From the NCBI GenBank assembly GCA_007693395.1, contig REDS01000036.1, positions 1 to 43,291 on the forward strand: a stretch of DNA of 43,291 bases, in the 5' to 3' direction. The position numbers and the translations under genes were made by a program. Position 1 is the first letter of the stretch, and the number at the start of each line of letters is the position of its first letter. The notes under the pieces are model-generated. The model saw only the letters and a program-made list of their open reading frames with translations. It was not told the DNA's origin and did no database searches. Source of the DNA: Balneolaceae bacterium (lineage in GTDB: Bacteria > Bacteroidota > Rhodothermia > Balneolales > Balneolaceae). Of the stretch, positions 34,776 through 43,279 are shown one piece after another.

Positions 34776-36638
34776 TTAAGCCGGGGTCTTTTTTGATAAA
34801 GTTTTTCTGATCTCTTGCAGGCTTTTTTTCCAGATGGCTTTCGGTTCCTTTAATGATAGCGGCATATCAATAAGTGCAGGAATTGAACGTTCAGCCGATT
34901 TTTTTCTGTTCACAACTCGCCGAAGTGATTTCAAATTTGCTTTATAGTTATAGTGCAGAAACTCTGTTGCTTCTTCATTCAGTTCCACATGGTAAGTGTG
35001 CACAAGTGTATCTGCCAATCGTAAGGCAGCTAAGCCCAGACCATTATCTACCTCTCGGGCCATCTGTTTTCCAATTTCTTGTTTTTGAACAGCACTCAGA
35101 TCGGGCGAGAGATTCCCCATATAGATCGCTTTTGTGGCATTGATATTTCGTTGTATTTCCGGCTTTGAAAGCTGAATATGCGGTTCCAGTGCAACGGCTA
35201 TCTCAATGGCTAAACGTCTCGCCGGCATGCCTCCTTTATCGTACACCGGTAAAAACAGGTTGGTGCTGTCGCCTTTAATATCTTCTTTTTCGAAATACCA
35301 GATAAGGTGTTTACACACCTCAAGACGTGCCTGATCATCCAGTGAAATTATGCTCTCCTTAATTCGAATTCCCCGTTTTCCGGAACCCACTTTTACCGAT
35401 CCCGGGGTGCCACCGGAATCCAGAATAATCTTCTCCCATTTTTCCCTGGCTTTGATCAGTTCATTGCGCCGCTTGGCCGACTCTTTGTACCCTTCATAAG
35501 CCATTTCATAAAGCTCAATGCAATTCTTTAAAACTCTTGATAACTTTTGCAGTTCTTTTGGATCGATATGGGTTTCTCTTAACATCGCTCGTGACTGCAC
35601 AGCCAATCGATCCATTACTTTTGCCACTTTTTTGACCAGTTCATTCATTTCGAGTCCCTCCGGCAGCTCCTCCGCTGTGGAAAACCCTGATTCCGTAAGA
35701 TAAGCGGCTAAAGCCCGTATACGGTTTCCGCCTCTTGCCTTGGCCACACGATATCGGCTTCTTTTTTTCTCCATTTCATCCAGAACAGAGGCATATTTCC
35801 AGTTACCCGGATAGCTGAATATGAGAGTAGGGATCTCTCTGCCATTTATCAGTTCAAACGCGAGAATCATCATCTCCTCTACATCGCGAAATGTCATCAG
35901 GTAGGGATTGTTATTCTCAATGGCAGCCATCACCCGCTGAAGAAAATGGGGCTCTCGAGGCACACCATATTTTAACCTGGCTAATGAACTTCCTGTGAAC
36001 CACAATTTTAACTCTTTAGCTGCTTTTGGAGAGCTTTTTGCCAGCTCATTTGCAATCTCATCTATTTGGGATTGATGAGCAAAGTAGAGCTCCCGAACTT
36101 TGGTTTGCAGGCCAATTCTTCTGTAGGTGAAGATTTGCCCCATAATCTCACCAATCTCTCTGTTTCCGGTAAGATCGGTGAAAGCGATGGTTACGCCGTA
36201 GGGAGTAAGATCAACCCGCCGAAGAAGCTGAAGTGCGGCTTCCCGCTGGCGGGTTTCATCCTCATAACCTTGTACAACATAATCGCGAGCAACCAGAATC
36301 AGATCACTCAAGGTATCTGTAACGGTGAGAATATCGCGCTCTGTTTGCTCTTTAAGGTGCCCGCGGGTTCCATCATACACCACCTTGGCAATAAGGCCAA
36401 TAATTCCTGAAAAGACGGTAAAACTCACAAAATAGATAAGCAATTCGATGGATGGCATTGTGCCGTACCCGATGTAGTAGCCGCCAATCAGGCCAATCGT
36501 TGTTACGGGGCCGGCTGTCCAAAAAATCTGCATCAAAGCGTGCGACCATCGCACCTTATTAACACTCTGTTTCAGCCTTCTGGATTGCTCATTGCTCTCT
36601 CTGTCGATTGTAATCCGTTTGGTATTTGATTTAGACAA
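34776..36638 (-). CDS. Unrecognised 620-residue protein with two N-terminal membrane segments
   Basis: I do not recognise this protein. Two membrane segments (~residues 35-56 and ~64-88) sit near the N-terminus, followed by ~530 cytoplasmic-looking residues rich in helices, Arg and Lys. Notable stretches are LREREAAL-like charged helices (~130), YGVTIAFTDLTGNREIGEIM (~150), MTFRDVEEMMILAFELINGR (~247) and a basic loop GSVKVGSGKRGIRIKES (~418), a C-terminal ADTLVHTYHVELNEEATEFL and a Lys-rich end. The start appears to be TTG 36638: the frame stays open upstream without any ATG, and the next ATG (codon 37) would cut into the first membrane segment. It is divergent from alaS. A membrane-tethered regulatory or scaffold role is possible, but there is no direct evidence. 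Confidence 0.6.
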   Translation of the reverse strand: MSKSNTKRITIDRESNEQSRRLKQSVNKVRWSHALMQIFWTAGPVTTIGLIGGYYIGYGTMPSIELLIYFVSFTVFSGIIGLIAKVVYDGTRGHLKEQTERDILTVTDTLSDLILVARDYVVQGYEDETRQREAALQLLRRVDLTPYGVTIAFTDLTGNREIGEIMGQIFTYRRIGLQTKVRELYFAHQSQIDEIANELAKSSPKAAKELKLWFTGSSLARLKYGVPREPHFLQRVMAAIENNNPYLMTFRDVEEMMILAFELINGREIPTLIFSYPGNWKYASVLDEMEKKRSRYRVAKARGGNRIRALAAYLTESGFSTAEELPEGLEMNELVKKVAKVMDRLAVQSRAMLRETHIDPKELQKLSRVLKNCIELYEMAYEGYKESAKRRNELIKAREKWEKIILDSGGTPGSVKVGSGKRGIRIKESIISLDDQARLEVCKHLIWYFEKEDIKGDSTNLFLPVYDKGGMPARRLAIEIAVALEPHIQLSKPEIQRNINATKAIYMGNLSPDLSAVQKQEIGKQMAREVDNGLGLAALRLADTLVHTYHVELNEEATEFLHYNYKANLKSLRRVVNRKKSAERSIPALIDMPLSLKEPKAIWKKSLQEIRKTLSKKTPA

Positions 36639-36819
36639 GACCTTGTGGTTTATGATGTTTAACGTACCATATAATTGAATATACGGGTATAATAACAGCC
36701 GTTCATATTCGGTTAAAATTTCCCGGAATTAATTTGAGATTCGTCGTTTTGATCATAAGTGCCATCAATTTTAGAACTGTAATGAGTGTTATTAGGGTGA
36801 GCTTGGTTACATTTTTTGC

Positions 36820-36827
36820 TATCTTTG
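36820..36827 (+). promoter_or_regulatory. Possible Bacteroidota-type -7 box for alaS
   Basis: TATCTTTG fits the TAnnTTTG consensus of the Bacteroidota housekeeping sigma factor and lies 45 bp before the chosen alaS start. The nearest upstream TTG (36803-36805) is only 14 nt away, shorter than the usual ~19 nt, so the -33 element is weak. Confidence 0.35.
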
Positions 36828-36872
36828 AAAGCTTCGAACCAAATCAGATTTCACCAATATCACGAAAGAAAT

Positions 36873-39533
36873 ATGTCCCTCAAATCATCCGATCAGATCA
36901 GGAATGAATTCCTCGAATTTTTTAAAGAAAAAGAGCATCTGATTGTAGATAGTGCACCTGTTGTGCCTAAAGACGATCCCACACTTCTGTTTACCAATGC
37001 CGGTATGAATCAGTTTAAACCTGTATTTCTTGGAGAGCAGGAAGGACTGAAAGAGGATGGCAAGATTTGGAATCGTGCCGCGGATACACAAAAATGTATC
37101 CGGGTGAGCGGCAAGCACAACGATCTTGAGGAGGTGGGGCATGATACCTATCATCATACTCTTTTTGAGATGCTGGGAAACTGGTCATTTGGCGACTACT
37201 TCAAAGAGGAAGCAATTGAATGGGCCTGGGAACTGCTGGTAGACCGATGGGGACTGGATCCGGAGCGGCTTTACGCCACGGTTTTTGAAGGAAATGAAGA
37301 TGAAGGGCTGCCTGTGGATCAGGAGTCGATCGATCTGTGGAAGAAAAAGACATCGATTCCTCATGATCATATTCTCACATTCGGAAAGAAAGATAATTTC
37401 TGGGAGATGGGCGAAACCGGTCCATGCGGGCCCTGCTCAGAGGTGCATATTGACCTTAGATCAGACGAGGAGAGGGCAAAACAGCCAGGCGCCGAGCTTG
37501 TGAATATGGATGATCCGCGAGTGATGGAAATCTGGAACTTGGTTTTTATTCAGTTCAACAGGCAGGCCGATGGCAGTCTTGTGAAACTGCCCGCCCAGCA
37601 TGTGGACACCGGAATGGGATTTGAGCGAATTTGTGCTGTTCTGCAGGGAAAAACATCAAATTACGATACCGATATATTTCAGCCGGTAATTGAGGAGATC
37701 TCAAAAATATCATCCCTTACCTATGGTGATGATACCGAAACAGATATTGCTATGCGGGTAATCGCTGATCATATCCGGGCAGTGAGCTTTTCAATAGCTG
37801 ACGGAGCTTCACCCGGAAATGATGGCCGCGGTTACGTAATCCGCAGAATTTTAAGGCGTGCCGTTCGCTACGGATGGGACAGGCTCAACCTTAAAAAACC
37901 ATTTATGAACAGATTGGTTGGGGTAATTGCCGATCAGTTTAAGCACATTTTTCCTGAACTGGAGGCTCAGAAAGAGTATGTACAGAATGTGATACTTGCC
38001 GAAGAGAAAAGCTTTTTGAAAACACTCGGGCAGGGGATTGAACTCTTCAGCAATTTCATTGAAGGCTCTGATAAAATCTCCGGAGCCGATGCCTTCAAAC
38101 TACACGATACGTATGGTTTTCCGATCGATCTGACTCAGCTCATGGCCCGTGAAAAAGGGATTGAAGTAGATGAAGAAGGATTTAATGCCCGGATGGCCGA
38201 ACAGAAAAAGCGCGCAAGGGAAGCCGGTAAATTTGGAGCAAAAGAGTCCGGTGATATCAGCTGGACAGTGCTTTCAGACGGGGATTTTGAGTTTGTAGGG
38301 TACGATGAACTATCCGCAGAAGTAAAGGTTATGGCTTATGCAAAATCAGATAAGAGATCGATGATTCTGCTCGACAGATCACCCTTTTATGCAGAATCGG
38401 GCGGACAGGTTGCGGATACGGGAGTACTTGAAAAGGATGGTGTGGTAATCCGGATATCGGATGTTCAGAAAACACAAGATGGTTACGTTCATTACACCAG
38501 CAAACTACCCGATGATCTTTCCGGCACCTGGAAAGCAAAAGTGGGTGCAGAGCGCAGAAAAGAGATTGAAAAACATCATTCAGCCACACACATAATGCAT
38601 GCAGCACTGCGGGAAGTGCTCGGAAAGCATGTTGCCCAGAAAGGGTCACTCGTGGCACCGGATCGTCTGCGATTCGATTTTTCACATTTCGAAGCAGTTA
38701 CTCAGGATGAACTAAACCGTGTAGAAAAACTTGTAAATCAAAAAATCAGGGAAAATATTTCACTGCAGGAGGAGCGCTCAATTCCCATCGAGGAGGCGAA
38801 AGAGCGTGGTGCTATGATGCTGTTTGGTGAAAAATATGGTGATTATGTTCGGGTCATCACATTCGATCCCGGTTTTTCGGTTGAACTCTGCGGAGGTACG
38901 CACGTAAATGCTACAGGCGAAATTGGATATTTTCGTTTCACGGCAGAAACATCGGTTGCGGCCGGTGTGAGGAGAGTAGAGGCTGTTACTGGTTCGGCAG
39001 CCGATGAACTAATTATCCGTGAAAAGGAGAAACTTCACGCGCTTCAAGCCATATTAGGCACACAAAAAGATTTGGTTAAAGGGGTTGAAGAACTCATCGA
39101 GCAGAATAAATCACTCGAAAAAGAGCTGAAAAAAGTACAACAGCAGCAGGCATCCGGTCAGCTTGATTCAATACTCAATAACAAAGCAGACATCGCAGGA
39201 ACTGATTTAATAACAGGTGTTATTGAAGGCGGTGATATGGACACTCTGAAACAGATGGGCTATGATTCACTCCAGAAATCTAAAGAAAACAGTGTGATTG
39301 TTTTGGCATCTTCTGATGATGAATCGGGTAAAGTGTACCTGATGGCTGCTGTTACGGATGATTTGATTTCAAAAGGGGTTAAAGCCGGTGCTCTGGTTTC
39401 AGAACTGGGGCGTGTTGTGGGCGGAGGCGGAGGCGGACAGCCAAATCTTGCAACAGCAGGCGGGCGATTTGCCGAAAAGATTCCCGATGCAATGAAAAAG
39501 GCTGAGGAGTGGTTGAGGAGTCATAATTTGTAA
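36873..39533 (+). CDS. alaS: Alanine--tRNA ligase
   Basis: This 886-residue class II synthetase charges tRNA-Ala. N-terminal catalytic domain: IRNEFLEFFKEKEH, VVPKDDPTLLFTNAGMNQFK (~28-47), the NIDLEVGHDTYHHT-type motif (EEVGHDTYHHTLFEMLGNWS, ~87) and GSGPGNDGRGYVIRRILRRA-type stretch (~313). Editing domain: HHSATHIMHAAL (~568) with the HxxxH zinc site and CGGTHVNATGE (~673) with its Cys/His. C-terminal C-Ala domain: RVVGGGGGGQPNLATAGG. Length is normal. I start at ATG 36873 (MSLKSSDQ), preceded by an A-rich CGAAAGAAAT; a TTG at 36816 would add 19 non-family residues. A promoter-like TATCTTTG lies just upstream. Confidence 0.96.
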   Translation: MSLKSSDQIRNEFLEFFKEKEHLIVDSAPVVPKDDPTLLFTNAGMNQFKPVFLGEQEGLKEDGKIWNRAADTQKCIRVSGKHNDLEEVGHDTYHHTLFEMLGNWSFGDYFKEEAIEWAWELLVDRWGLDPERLYATVFEGNEDEGLPVDQESIDLWKKKTSIPHDHILTFGKKDNFWEMGETGPCGPCSEVHIDLRSDEERAKQPGAELVNMDDPRVMEIWNLVFIQFNRQADGSLVKLPAQHVDTGMGFERICAVLQGKTSNYDTDIFQPVIEEISKISSLTYGDDTETDIAMRVIADHIRAVSFSIADGASPGNDGRGYVIRRILRRAVRYGWDRLNLKKPFMNRLVGVIADQFKHIFPELEAQKEYVQNVILAEEKSFLKTLGQGIELFSNFIEGSDKISGADAFKLHDTYGFPIDLTQLMAREKGIEVDEEGFNARMAEQKKRAREAGKFGAKESGDISWTVLSDGDFEFVGYDELSAEVKVMAYAKSDKRSMILLDRSPFYAESGGQVADTGVLEKDGVVIRISDVQKTQDGYVHYTSKLPDDLSGTWKAKVGAERRKEIEKHHSATHIMHAALREVLGKHVAQKGSLVAPDRLRFDFSHFEAVTQDELNRVEKLVNQKIRENISLQEERSIPIEEAKERGAMMLFGEKYGDYVRVITFDPGFSVELCGGTHVNATGEIGYFRFTAETSVAAGVRRVEAVTGSAADELIIREKEKLHALQAILGTQKDLVKGVEELIEQNKSLEKELKKVQQQQASGQLDSILNNKADIAGTDLITGVIEGGDMDTLKQMGYDSLQKSKENSVIVLASSDDESGKVYLMAAVTDDLISKGVKAGALVSELGRVVGGGGGGQPNLATAGGRFAEKIPDAMKKAEEWLRSHNL

Positions 39534-39544
39534 ATAGATACCAC

Positions 39545-39574
39545 CCCAAATCTGAATACTTCGGAAATTTTGGG
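39545..39574 (+). terminator. Stem-loop after alaS
   Basis: CCCAAAT (39545-39551) and ATTTTGGG (39567-39574) form an outer stem enclosing a second stem CTGAA/TTCGG (39552-39556 with 39560-39564). It lies 12 nt after the alaS stop but is followed by TATATTT rather than a solid T-run. It likely marks the alaS 3' end. A further short inverted repeat TTTCGT/ACGAAA is at 39579-39598. Confidence 0.4.
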
Positions 39575-39675
39575 TATATTTCGTGACTGTTTACGAAAAT
39601 GTCTCCGCAAGAGTGTTCCAATACATTCTCCGCTTAAGAAACTAATCTGAATAAGAAAGAATACCTTTATAAGAT

Positions 39676-40776
39676 ATGGCGAAAAAAAAGCAAGAAGCAG
39701 TATTCACGCCGATTGGGCTGAATAAAAACAACAATGGTAAAGTTGATAAGTCGGTTGAACTGCCGCCGGCAACCAAGAAAAAGCACAAAGAGCTCGGGTT
39801 GTCTGACGATGATGTAATTGAAATGTTTGACCAGATGTTTCTGCAAAGACGTTTTGAAGAGCGAGCCATGCAGATGTATCAAAAAGGGAAATTTGGCGGA
39901 TTCTTGCATCTCTATATCGGTCAGGAAGCCATTTCAACAGGAACAGTTTTTGCTTTAGATGATGATGACGATATCATAACTGCTTATCGCGATCACGGCT
40001 GGGGGCTGGTTCGCGGAATTACCGCTAAAGAGGGGATGGCTGAGCTTTTCGGAAAAGCTGCAGGTTGTTCGAAAGGAAAAGGCGGCTCCATGCACTTCGC
40101 AAAAACCGAAAATCATTTTTGGGGTGGCTACGGTATTGTTGGCGGACATATACCTATTGCCGGAGGTCTTGCATTTGCAAATAAATACAATGGTAATGGG
40201 CAAATTTCTACATGCTTTTTTGGTGATGGGGCCGTAGATCAGGGTGCTCTGCACGAAACACTGAATATGAGTCAGCTCTGGAAGCTCCCTTGTGTATATG
40301 TTGTTGAAAATAATGGCTATTCAATGGGTACGGCAGCAAACAGGCACACGGTTGGCGAAATTCATGAGCGTGCAAAAGGCTATGGCATGAAGAGTGCGCT
40401 TTTTAATGGAATGGATGCATTTACCGTTTATGAGAACATGAAGGCAATTGCTGATGATGTTCGGGAAAACAGCATACCATACTTTGTAGAAATCAGGACA
40501 TATCGCTACAGAGGCCACTCTATGTCTGATCCGCAAAAGTATCGTACCAAAGAGGAGCTGGAGCACTATCATAAAACAGATCCTATTGAGCGCATAAAAA
40601 ACTACTTACTGGACGAAAAAATCGCGAAGCAGAAAGATCTTGATGCAATCATGGACAGAATTGAAGAGGAAGTACTCGAGGCAGTAAAATTTGCTGATGA
40701 GACACCATTCCCCGAACCTGAAGAACTTTATGAAGATATGTTCGCGGGAACACCCTTCATCCACGACTCGAAATAA
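39676..40776 (+). CDS. pdhA: Pyruvate dehydrogenase E1 component, alpha subunit
   Basis: This 366-residue protein is the thiamine-diphosphate-binding half of E1, decarboxylating pyruvate. ThDP site: GDGAVDQGALHETLNMSQLW starts at residue 183 and the closing NN is at ~212-213, the classical GDG-x27-NN motif. Other hallmarks are QRRFEERAMQMYQKGKFGGF (~56), YRDHGWGL, GGSMHFAKTENHFWGGYGIV and the phosphorylation-loop-like RYRGHSMSDPQKYR. A Lys-rich N-terminal extension (~30 residues) precedes the domain. It is followed by E1-beta (35 bp) and E2 (after a further gap). Substrate choice between pyruvate and branched-chain 2-oxo acids rests on similarity and on the adjacent E2, and pyruvate is the better fit. 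Confidence 0.92.
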   Translation: MAKKKQEAVFTPIGLNKNNNGKVDKSVELPPATKKKHKELGLSDDDVIEMFDQMFLQRRFEERAMQMYQKGKFGGFLHLYIGQEAISTGTVFALDDDDDIITAYRDHGWGLVRGITAKEGMAELFGKAAGCSKGKGGSMHFAKTENHFWGGYGIVGGHIPIAGGLAFANKYNGNGQISTCFFGDGAVDQGALHETLNMSQLWKLPCVYVVENNGYSMGTAANRHTVGEIHERAKGYGMKSALFNGMDAFTVYENMKAIADDVRENSIPYFVEIRTYRYRGHSMSDPQKYRTKEELEHYHKTDPIERIKNYLLDEKIAKQKDLDAIMDRIEEEVLEAVKFADETPFPEPEELYEDMFAGTPFIHDSK

Positions 40777-40811
40777 ATAACCTGATTTCAAAACCAAAAA
40801 GATTTTAACAC

Positions 40812-41792
40812 ATGGCAGTTTTACAATTCAGAGAAGCACTCCGTGATGCAATAGACGAAGAGATGAACCGTGATGAGAATGTTTTCATCATGGGAGAAGA
40901 GGTTGCAGAATATAACGGTGCATATAAAGTAACCGAAGGCCTTCTCGATAAATATGGATTTAAGCGCGTTATCGATACACCAATTTCTGAGCTTGGATTT
41001 GCAGGCATTGGTGTTGGTGCAGCAATGAAGGGCCTTCGCCCGATCGTTGAATTTATGACCTTCAACTTTGCAGTTCTTGCGGCTGATCAAATCATTAACC
41101 ACGCTTCAAAAATTCGATATATGCTTGGCGGCCAGGCAAGTGTGCCCATTGTTTTCAGAGGGCCAAACGCCTCAGCCGGCCAGCTTGGAGCTACACACTC
41201 AGTTGCGTATGATTCGATGTACGCACATTTTCCCGGCCTATCTGTGATCTACCCATCCGAACCGGATGATGCAAAAGGGTTGCTGAAATCGGCTATACGA
41301 AATAATGATACTGTAATCTTTATGGAGTCTGAGCAGATGTACGGACTGAAAGGAGAGGTATCAGAAGAAGAAGATTACATCATACCGATCGGTAAAGCTA
41401 AGGTTAAGCGTGAAGGCGATGATGTTACTATTGTTGCTACCGGCAAAATGTATCATATAGCCAAGCAGGCAGCTCAGCAGTTAGAGAAAGATGGCGTTGA
41501 GGCAGAAATTATCGACCCGAGAACCATCAAACCGTTTGATCTTGAAACAGTAATCAAATCCATCAAGAAAACACACCGCTGTGTTATTGTTGATGAAGCA
41601 CATCCGTTTGGCGGACTCGCTTCTGAAGTAGGATTTTTGATTCAGCGAGAAGCATTTGATTATCTGGATGCACCGGTTCTGCGTGTTTGCCTGCCTGATG
41701 TTTGTGCTCCGTTTTCTAAACCATTATTTGACCTTTGGTTACCGGATGCAAAACGGATAATCGAGGCTGTAAATGCTGTGATGTACAGGTAG
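40812..41792 (+). CDS. pdhB: Pyruvate dehydrogenase E1 component, beta subunit
   Basis: This 326-residue transketolase-like partner completes the E1 active site. Visible blocks: ALRDAIDEEMNRDENVFIMG (~9-28), TPISELGFAGIGVGAAMKGL (~57-76), FRGPNASAGQLGATHS (~113, with the active-site His), VIYPSEPDDAKGLLKSAIRN (~136), and C-terminal EIIDPRTIKPFDLETV and EAHPFGGLASEVGFLI. It is complete with no insertions. The stop is followed by a 143-bp gap with a nested inverted repeat before the E2 gene, so E2 expression may be adjusted separately. Confidence 0.93.
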   Translation: MAVLQFREALRDAIDEEMNRDENVFIMGEEVAEYNGAYKVTEGLLDKYGFKRVIDTPISELGFAGIGVGAAMKGLRPIVEFMTFNFAVLAADQIINHASKIRYMLGGQASVPIVFRGPNASAGQLGATHSVAYDSMYAHFPGLSVIYPSEPDDAKGLLKSAIRNNDTVIFMESEQMYGLKGEVSEEEDYIIPIGKAKVKREGDDVTIVATGKMYHIAKQAAQQLEKDGVEAEIIDPRTIKPFDLETVIKSIKKTHRCVIVDEAHPFGGLASEVGFLIQREAFDYLDAPVLRVCLPDVCAPFSKPLFDLWLPDAKRIIEAVNAVMYR

Positions 41793-41870
41793 TGAAATGG
41801 CAGAAGTGAAAAGCCTGAAAGGAAATGACAAAAGTGAATATTTCACCTTTGCCTTTTGCCTGTTCACTTA
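41790..41870. repeat. Nested inverted repeat between E1-beta and E2 genes
   Basis: An outer imperfect inverted repeat pairs TAGTGAAATGGCAGAAG (41790-41806) with CTTTTGCCTGTTCACTTA (41853-41870). Inside it, CAAAAGTGAA (41829-41838) and TTCACCTTTG (41842-41851) form a near-perfect 10-bp stem with a TAT loop. The motif GTGAA/TTCAC recurs in both stems. It begins right at the pdhB stop codon. It may be a palindromic intergenic element or an RNA structure controlling E2 levels; there is no T-run for plain termination. Confidence 0.6.
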
Positions 41871-41935
41871 GTAACGTACACTGATTGATACCAACAAAAC
41901 TATATCTACACTAAACTTAGAAGAATCTTTATAAT

Positions 41936-43222
41936 ATGGCTGTAAAAATTGAGATGCCCAAACTGAGCGACACCATGGAAGAAGGAGTGATCGCAAAATG
42001 GAATGTAAAAGAAGGGGACAAGGTAAGTTCAGGCGATGTGATTGCTGAAGTTGAAACAGACAAAGCCACGATGGAAGTGGAAGTGTTTGATGACGGAACT
42101 ATCCTGAAAATTATGGCACAAGAAGGTGAAGCTATTCCTTTGGGCGGATTGATAGCTATAATTGGCGATGAGGGTGAAGATATTAGTGATATGGTTGATG
42201 GTTCCGGTGCGGGTGACAGTGCTGAAAAAGAGACCAAAACTGAATCAAAAGAACCGAAGAAAGAGGAGAAAAAAGAGAGCGGAGACAGCGACGATTTTGA
42301 CCCGATCTTGGGTGATATTGAGAAATCAGATGAAAAAGAGTCCGACTCTTCAGAGTCTACATCCGACAATGGCAGAATAAAAGCATCTCCTCTTGCGAAA
42401 AAGATGGCCGAAGAGAAAGGAATTGAGCTGGGTAGTGTAAAAGGCTCAGGCCCCGATGGCAGAATTGTTAAGCGCGATATTGAAGGTTACAAGCCATCAG
42501 AGGAGAAAAAACCATCTGCACCTGTTGCCACGTTTGAATCTGAAGAGTCAGAAGAGGTGAAAATCTCTCAAATGAGAAAAACCATCGCCCGCCGGCTCTC
42601 TGAAAGTAAATTCACCAACCCTCACTTCTACGAAACCATTGATATCGATATGGAGGAGGCCATTCGGGCACGAACAAGCCTTAATGAAGTGAGTGATGTA
42701 AAAATCAGCTTCAACGATATTGTGGTGAAAGCGTGTGCTGCAGCTCTGCGAAGACATCCTGCGGTTAATTCTTCCTGGCTGGACGATATAATCCGCAAGC
42801 ACGGTGATGTGAACGTAGCCGTAGCCGTTGCTATTGAAGATGGCCTGATGACACCGGTTATTCGCCATGCCGATAAGAAGAATTTGCGTCAGATTTCAGC
42901 TGAGACCAGGGAGCTTGCAGGGCTGGCCAGAGATAAGAAGCTTCAGCCGGAACAGATGGAAGGCAGCACGTTTACCATCAGTAATCTTGGAATGTTCGGA
43001 ATTGAAGAATTTACTGCAATCATCAACCCTCCGAATGCATGCATCCTTGCGGTAGGTGCCATTCGCGATGTGCCCGTTGTGAAAAATGGGGAAGTTGTTC
43101 CCGGTAAACGAATGAAAGTTACCCTTTCAAGCGATCACAGAATTGTGGACGGAGCCAAAGCTGCTGAGTTTCTCAATACACTTCGGCAGATGATTGAGAA
43201 TCCGCTTGCGATGATGTTATAA
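41936..43222 (+). CDS. pdhC: Pyruvate dehydrogenase E2, dihydrolipoamide acetyltransferase
   Basis: This 428-residue E2 carries one lipoyl domain (residues 1-80, modified Lys43 in EVETDKATMEVE), an unusually acidic Ser/Glu/Lys-rich linker (~90-145) in place of the common Ala/Pro linker, a peripheral-subunit-binding domain (~146-183: KASPLAKKMAEEKGIELGSV, then GPDGRIVKRDIEGY), and the catalytic core. The core has MRKTIARRLSESKFTNPHFY (~213), SFNDIVVKACAAALRRHPAV and the acyltransferase motif SSDHRIVDGAKAAEFL with catalytic His ~401. The short C-terminus ending NPLAMML is typical. ATG 41936 follows CTTTATAAT. A strong terminator follows the stop, so no E3 gene is in this operon within the window. 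Confidence 0.93.
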   Translation: MAVKIEMPKLSDTMEEGVIAKWNVKEGDKVSSGDVIAEVETDKATMEVEVFDDGTILKIMAQEGEAIPLGGLIAIIGDEGEDISDMVDGSGAGDSAEKETKTESKEPKKEEKKESGDSDDFDPILGDIEKSDEKESDSSESTSDNGRIKASPLAKKMAEEKGIELGSVKGSGPDGRIVKRDIEGYKPSEEKKPSAPVATFESEESEEVKISQMRKTIARRLSESKFTNPHFYETIDIDMEEAIRARTSLNEVSDVKISFNDIVVKACAAALRRHPAVNSSWLDDIIRKHGDVNVAVAVAIEDGLMTPVIRHADKKNLRQISAETRELAGLARDKKLQPEQMEGSTFTISNLGMFGIEEFTAIINPPNACILAVGAIRDVPVVKNGEVVPGKRMKVTLSSDHRIVDGAKAAEFLNTLRQMIENPLAMML

Positions 43223-43247
43223 GATTTTACAATCCATTCAAGTTGTT

Positions 43248-43279
43248 AAAAAGCCTGAGCAGAACCTCAGGCTTTTTTT
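43248..43279 (+). terminator. Intrinsic terminator of the PDH genes
   Basis: AAAAAGCCTGAG (43248-43259) pairs with CTCAGGCTTTTT (43266-43277) around loop CAGAAC, with the right arm running directly into a stretch of seven T residues. This is the best rho-independent terminator in the window, 25 nt after the E2 stop. The symmetric A/T tracts mean it could also work for a minus-strand gene beyond the window. Confidence 0.9.

Noticed and set aside
41929-42369. 146-residue Ser-rich minus-strand frame over the E2 gene
   Set aside because: It is the shadow of the acidic E2 linker, whose GAA/GAT/TCT-type codons read as Ser/Phe on the other strand.
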